Below, piece by piece: positions 8,095 through 11,622 of a DNA stretch of 11,622 nucleotides. The stretch lies in NCBI GenBank assembly GCA_015657535.1, contig JADHZB010001243.1, positions 1-11,622 of the forward strand. The letters are read 5' to 3'. A program made the translations under genes and the position numbers. The notes beneath the pieces were generated by a model. That model made no database searches and was not told the origin of the DNA. It worked only from the letters and a program-made list of their open reading frames with translations. Position 1 is the first letter of the stretch, and each line of letters begins with the position of its first letter. The stretch is from Nephromyces sp. MM_2019 (lineage: Eukaryota > Apicomplexa > Aconoidasida > Nephromycida).

Positions 8095-8450
8095 CATCTT
8101 TCTAGAGAATTTTCCATGTATACATTCTAAGCATACACATACACCACCATCTTCACGCAGACATACATATTTTTAAAACATTCTCACTTCTTCAAAAATT
8201 TTTGCATCATCTATTTAATATCTTCACAAATCTTCATCCCTTCTCGTCTTCTTCAGAGCCTTTATTCCTCCCTCATCTACTCAACCTTCTAAAGTAATGA
8301 CAATTTCTATGCCACTGCCCACTTCATTATATTTCGCAGTTTCTTCTTGATATCCATCACTTACTCATAGAGGTGATCTTCTCTCAGCATTTGTAGCAGG
8401 AGAGAAGCCAAATAAATCCAAAGTGAAGAGGGAATTTTCACCAGTTTGAT
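8095..8450. other. AT-rich intergenic or intronic stretch, no identified gene
   Basis: This region is complex but has no recognisable protein. Splice-like sites are visible: on the minus strand a consensus donor GA|GTAAGT near 8370, and on the plus strand acceptors CTCGTCTTCTTCAG (8256) and ATATTTCGCAG (8339) with a donor AAA|GTAATG (8296). Short frames between them do not form a family match. Confidence 0.35.
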
Positions 8451-8452
8451 GT

Positions 8453-8770
8453 GAGAAAGTGTGTGGGGGTAGGTTTGTGTGTGTGGGAGGTGAGTTTGTG
8501 TGTGTGGGAGGGGATGGGTGTGTGTGTGGGGGGCGTGGATTTCAGTGTGCTTGGGGGTGGGTTTCTGTGTGCGTGGGGGGTGTTGGGTCTCTGTGTGCGT
8601 GCAAGGGGATATCCGTATTTGCGAGGGGACATCCGTGTGTGCGAGTGATCACATTGCTTGCTTGTGTGCGTATCCGCTACCACATTGCCTGTGTGTGCGG
8701 TGATTCTTCGTACCCTTTGTGTGTGCGGCGATTCTTCGTACCCTTTGTGTGTGCGGAAACTACTCATCCC
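8453..8770. repeat. TG/G-rich repeat region including two 28-bp units
   Basis: From 8453 to about 8640 the plus strand is GTGTGTGGG-type sequence with G runs. At 8697-8724 and 8725-8752 lie two 28-bp units beginning GCGG-T/C-GATTCTTCGTACCC and ending TTTGTGTGT, identical except for one T/C change, with a third partial GCGG start at 8753. The open frames across it in both strands are repeat translations. Confidence 0.85.
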
Positions 8771-8838
8771 TCTTCTTCTCTACGTAGCATCATTCCTACC
8801 TAACACACACTCTATGCATCACTAGCTCTGCCGTAAAG

Positions 8839-8895
8839 CTAATCGATTTGAGAAGCCCATTCAAGTACCCACATTTGATGTTTCTCGTTAGCGTG
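8839..8895 (-). other. Possible further exon of the Sec62-like gene
   Basis: A good acceptor (GCTTTAATCTTCAG) at about 8909-8896 opens a frame reading HANEKHQMWVLEWASQID and a TAG at 8841-8839. It is phase 0 and so would join the upstream Sec62-like exon without a frame break, giving ...GRKPLV-HANEKHQMW. A donor-like TGG|GTACTT at 8869/8868 could splice out the stop. A second frame (TLTRNIKCGYLNGLLKS...) and a plus-strand frame are also open here, so the choice is uncertain. Confidence 0.25.
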
Positions 8896-9229
8896 CTGAA
8901 GATTAAAGCTGCAGCTAGTACACACACAAGGAGGTGTAACTGCACCTGGTGGTCGCACACACACGCACAGATGTATAAAAACAAAAAAGCACACACGCGA
9001 ACACATACCAACACACACGAATACACACACACGAACACACACACACAGCTTTAACCATACACGTACACAGAGTTAGCCACACACAGACGCAGATATTACC
9101 ACGCACATACACACACGTGCAGATCAACCCACACACACATCCCCTCCACACACACGCAAATTTTTTCAGCATCTTACCTCTCATCAATCTTCCCCCTCCT
9201 TTGCTTGTGTGTGTGCTCTACATCCATAC

Positions 9230-9450
9230 AACCAGCGGCTTCCTCCCCGACAGAATCTTCACTCTTCTGGCAAATGATGTTTGCGAAGCTGATTTTATCC
9301 GCTAAAAGTATGAAGAGGAGGAGAAACTCAGTTTTTTGACGAAACTACGTGCTTTTTTGCTAATAAATGAAGCGAAATTTTGCGGATTTCGTCATCACCA
9401 GGCCGTAGATTCTTCACTTTGGGAGGCTTCGATGAAAATGAAGGGATTTT
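9230..9450 (-). CDS. Two linked exons, possible Sec62-like ER translocon subunit N-domain (partial)
   Basis: Exon a (9450-9349) follows the acceptor CAAAAATTAGCAG and ends CAC|GTAGTT. Exon b (9301-9230) follows CTTCATACTTTTAG and ends GTT|GTATGG or three bases earlier. Both junctions are phase 0, across a 47-bp intron. Joined, they read ...KVKNLRPGDDEIRKISLHLL, then AKKHRIKSASQTSFARRVKI, then LSGRKPLV. Sec62, with Sec61 and Sec63, handles post-translational protein import into the ER; its cytosolic N-domain has a Leu-rich helix, Lys, about nine residues, then an RV-x-x-F-x-G-K-x-x-V motif. The spacing here fits that pattern (K, nine residues, RVKILSGRKPLV). The match is from memory of the family pattern and spans only about 40 residues. 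The start exon (perhaps near 10031, ATGGCGAGG) and the membrane segments were not found. In exon b another frame is open to a strong donor GAGAG|GTAAGA at 9177. Confidence 0.38.
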
Positions 9451-9677
9451 CTGCTAATTTTTGATGAAAGTGAGTGAAGAGGAGGAATTTTGTGTTTTTT
9501 CCAATGTTTTATAATTTTTCAAAGCTTAAATTCCTGCAGGTTTTTGCTTTTTTTGTAGGAATGTATGGCGTTAAGATTAGGCTGTCAAGCTGGCTTTGAT
9601 GTATCTTCTTGGAAGATAGCAAATGATGTTTTCTTTGGAGTTTACTTGCTTCTCTCTTCTTGATTGTGTGTGTGTGT

Positions 9678-9845
9678 AGAGTTTGACTGGAGAAGATGTT
9701 TGAAGTGAAGAGTTTTAGTTTTTTGTCGTCTTTTTCCGCTCTTCTTGAGGGAATGCGTGTGCGCAGAGTTTGACTGAAGATGTTCGGAGTGAAGAGTTTT
9801 CGTTTTTGTCGCCTTTTTCCGCTCTTCTTGAGGAAGTGTACGTAC
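9678..9845. repeat. 87-bp tandem duplication
   Basis: The block starting AGAGTTTGACTG at 9678 recurs at 9765. Both copies share GAAGAGTTTT, TTTTTGTCG, CTTTTTCCGCTCTTCTTGAGG and a following TGY-rich end, with scattered substitutions and small indels. A weaker related stretch may precede it (9605-9670). As 87 is 29 codons, the minus-strand frame shows the same peptide twice (LFTPNIFSQTL and LFTSNIFSSQTL). That frame has no ATG, so coding is unproven. Confidence 0.85.
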
Positions 9846-10150
9846 ACTCGAATGAGATAAATTTTCAGAAGAAATTTGCTTTTATTGCTTTTTTCAGATT
9901 ATTGCTTTCTATGGTTCCTCCTTATGCAAATTTCAGTATAGCATATGCAACAAGTGGGTGTACATACACACACGCGCACGCTGAGGAGCAGGCAGTGACA
10001 GTGCATTTTTTTTCTACTCCTCGCCATCTTTTGGTAGGAGTGTGATGTTCTGATCTTTTCAAAGAGGAAAGGAAATATTTGAAGCGAAATCACTTCACAC
10101 ACCAAGCTTTCAGCCTCCTCCCCACCCCCTACTCTCCCCCCCCTTCTAAA
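9846..10150 (+). promoter_or_regulatory. Region upstream of Snu114, leader and likely promoter
   Basis: This stretch separates the Snu114 start from the minus-strand Sec62-like candidate. It contains a pyrimidine-rich run (10106-10147, CCTCCTCCCCACC... to CCTTCT) directly before the start codon, which may be leader or, less likely, an acceptor tract lacking a terminal AG. An open frame from an upstream TTG at 10079 continues into Snu114 but has no ATG and lacks family similarity. No TATA-like core can be identified. Confidence 0.4.
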
Positions 10151-11332
10151 ATGGACACCGATGACTTCTCATACGACGAGTTTGGAAACTACATCGGCCC
10201 GGATATAACGGAAAACGATGAAGATGAAGAAGAAGAAGATCCCGAAACCCTCATTCCCTCGCAGAGACCCTCCTCTTCTGCCGATCATGTCTCCTCCGTC
10301 GCATCACGACACACACATACACACGGAACTCACCAAACATCCACCGATTCCCACGCCCCCCACCACCACCCAGGGTTAGTAGACATTGCGGGAGAGCTCC
10401 CTCCACTCCTGGAGAGGATGATATCTTCAACTTCCGCCCCATCTTCCGATCTCGTGCTCGCTCCCCAGCAACCCGTTCCACATGAAGAAAAGGTGTATTA
10501 CCCATCAGCTCAGGAGGTCTATCCCGAGGCAGAGACCCTCATTCAAGAGGAAGACACACAGCCCCTCACAGTACCAATCATAGCTCATGTGAAGACGAAG
10601 GTTTTCGACCTTCTCGAGGAGGAAGTTCCTCAGTTAACCTTTAGTTTTGAGTTTCTCGCTGGAATGATGAACAAACCTCTTCTTATTCGAAACATCTGCT
10701 TCCTCGGCCATCTTCATCATGGAAAAACGACTTTCATGGATATGTTGGTGTTGGAATGTCGTCTAACACCTCCAAAAAACACCTGGAAGTTTGCAAAAGG
10801 CAATCGTTTTAGACATATTACCGTGGATTCTTCAGCATATGGAGGAAGTGGCATCACCAACGAGAAGATGAGGAGGAAGAAAGGGGATCGATCTGGTGGA
10901 GCTCATAGCGCAACTTTGAGCTCCTCTCACCCCCAAAAGAAGGAGGATATGGTGAGCATCATGCCAGCCTCCTTACGTTATACAGATAGCCGTCAAGACG
11001 AGCAAATGAGGGCTCTCTCCATCAAATCTCTCCCAATCTCCCTTATTCTCCAAGATTTCATAGGCAAATCCTTCCTCTTCAACATCTTTGATACTCCTGG
11101 CCATCTCTGCTTCTCTGATGAATGCACGGCAGCTATGAGGCTCTGTGATGGAGCCGTAATCTTGATTGATGCTTTGGAGGGGGTTATGTCTAACACCGAG
11201 CGCCTCATCAAACACGCAGTGGAAGAAAACTTGAAGATCGTCGTCATCATCAACGCGATCGATCGATTGATCTTGGAGCTGAGATTGCCTCCAGCAGATG
11301 CTTATCACAAGCTGAGGCATACCATTGGGGAG
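10151..11332 (+). CDS. EFTUD2: U5 snRNP GTPase Snu114/EFTUD2 (116 kDa), first coding exon, partial
   Basis: Snu114 is the EF-2-like GTPase of the U5 snRNP; with Prp8 and Brr2 it controls U4/U6 unwinding and spliceosome activation and disassembly in the nucleus. The ATG at 10151 (AAAATGG context) begins MDTDDFSYDEFGNYIGPDI, the conserved family N-terminus, followed by an acidic run (residues 21-32). YYPSAQEVY (116-124) and QEEDTQPLTVPI (132-143) match the conserved linker. The G domain has G1 GHLHHGKT (186-193), the switch I region YTDSRQDEQMRALSIKS (277-293), G3 DTPGH (314-318) and G4 NAID (368-371) in INAIDRLILELRLPP. The exon is 394 codons and ends GGGGAG|GTCAGT at phase 0; downstream sequence is repeat and loses similarity. 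The family is about 970-1000 residues, so domains II-V lie off the right edge. Oddities: G4 Lys is Ala, a roughly 50-residue Ser/Gly/Lys insert follows G1, and a His-Thr tract (54-58) is encoded by CA repeat. Confidence 0.96.
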
Positions 11333-11622
11333 GTCAGTGGGGATGTGCTGTTGAGTATGGGTTTGTGTGTGTGGATCTTCAGGGTTAGCTTTGTGTGTAT
11401 GGATCTTCAGGGTTAGCTTTGTGTGTATGGATCTTTGGGGTTGAATTTGTGTGTATGGATCTTTGGGGTTGAATTTGTGTGTATGGATCTTTGGGGTTGA
11501 ATTTGTGTGTATGGATCTTTGGGGTTGAATTTGTGTGTGTGGATCTTCAGGGTTAGCTTTGTGTGTGTGGATCTTTGGGGTTGAATTTGTGTGTGTGGAT
11601 CTTCAGGGTTAGCTTTGTGTGT
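11333..11622 (+). other. Snu114 intron 1 (partial)
   Basis: The intron starts GTCAGT at 11333 after GAG, a good match to the 5' splice consensus. After about 29 bases it becomes a minisatellite that continues to the window edge. The frame stays open until TAG at 11414, but the encoded peptide past residue 394 is repeat-derived and does not resemble the conserved sequence that follows in the family. Confidence 0.85.
11362..11622. repeat. 28-bp minisatellite with two alternating variants
   Basis: Nine full 28-bp units begin at 11362, 11390, 11418, 11446, 11474, 11502, 11530, 11558 and 11586, with a partial tenth at 11614 cut by the window end. Every unit starts TTTGTGTGT-G/A-TGGATCTT. Variant A ends CAGGGTTAGC; variant B ends TGGGGTTGAA. 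The order is A A B B B B A B A. A second variable site (GTGTG or GTATG) changes independently. The array lies within the Snu114 intron. Confidence 0.97.

Noticed and set aside
8240..8450. Minus-strand frame continuing through TGA codons (LFTLDLFGFSP..., DGYQEETAKYNEVGSGIEIV, VDEGGIKALKK), suggesting TGA as Trp or an organelle DNA insertion
   Set aside because: The runs between stops are short enough for chance, no organelle protein was recognised, and the confident genes end in TAG with normal TGG Trp codons.
8840..8920. Plus-strand frame SSAVKLIDLRSPFKYPHLMF as an exon
   Set aside because: It lacks a convincing acceptor-donor pair and competes with a minus-strand exon that has a strong TTTAATCTTCAG acceptor and matching phase; kept only as an alternative.
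10079..10150. Upstream extension of the Snu114 frame
   Set aside because: It begins at TTG, has no ATG before 10151, and family members start at MDTD-type sequence; the extension is pyrimidine-tract translation.
11333..11416. Read-through of Snu114 into the minisatellite
   Set aside because: After GAG|GTCAGT the peptide loses similarity and copies the 28-bp repeat; an intron is the better reading.
11362..11622. Telomere-like word AGGGTTA in the 28-bp units
   Set aside because: It occurs once per variant A unit within a longer unrelated unit and changes to GGGGTTGA in variant B; it is not a telomeric array.

Overview
The window is nuclear DNA of an intron-rich eukaryote. Its best-conserved pieces point to an alveolate, most likely an apicomplexan of the coccidian kind. 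That is an inference from the run [20 protein letters not shown] in ribosomal protein L27a, from the long introns, and from an organelle-type EF-P beside ordinary eukaryotic genes. No species can be named. Most of the DNA is low-complexity TG/CA sequence, so most long open frames here are translated microsatellite and not genes.

Three genes are well supported. (1) Minus strand, 599 to 435: first coding exon of 60S ribosomal protein L27a (uL15); the gene continues off the left edge. (2) Minus strand, 7416 to 3252: an eight-exon gene for elongation factor P with an N-terminal targeting extension. Its exons are only 45-244 bp long. I assembled it from splice sites, reading phase and an almost gap-free fit to the EF-P family; all seven junctions keep frame and give 267 residues. 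(3) Plus strand, 10151 to 11332: first coding exon of the spliceosomal GTPase Snu114/EFTUD2 (U5-116K); the gene runs off the right edge inside a minisatellite-filled intron. Weaker are two phase-compatible minus-strand exons at 9450-9230 that resemble the N-terminal domain of the ER translocon protein Sec62; they would be transcribed divergently from Snu114.

Layout. 1-434: L27a intron, with a (TG)n array at its far end. 600-1730: CA-rich DNA without a convincing gene. 1735-2110: GC-richer island with splice-like signals. 2110-3090: G-run/TG DNA. 3089-3236: 27-bp minisatellite, just past the EF-P stop. 3252-7416: EF-P. 7417-7800: CA-rich upstream DNA with a recurrent CGATTA motif. 7800-8450: purine and pyrimidine tracts. 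8450-8770: TG-rich DNA. 8840-9450: Sec62-like exons. 9500-10150: 87-bp duplication and the region upstream of Snu114. 11333-11622: Snu114 intron with 28-bp repeats.

The genes are not a pathway: they are a cytosolic ribosomal protein, an organelle translation factor, a splicing GTPase and perhaps a secretory factor. The main surprises are the hidden EF-P gene and its Arg-tipped loop, an altered G4 motif in Snu114, a dispersed palindromic motif GTGTAYRTACAC, and TG-richness that tends to follow the sense strand of introns.
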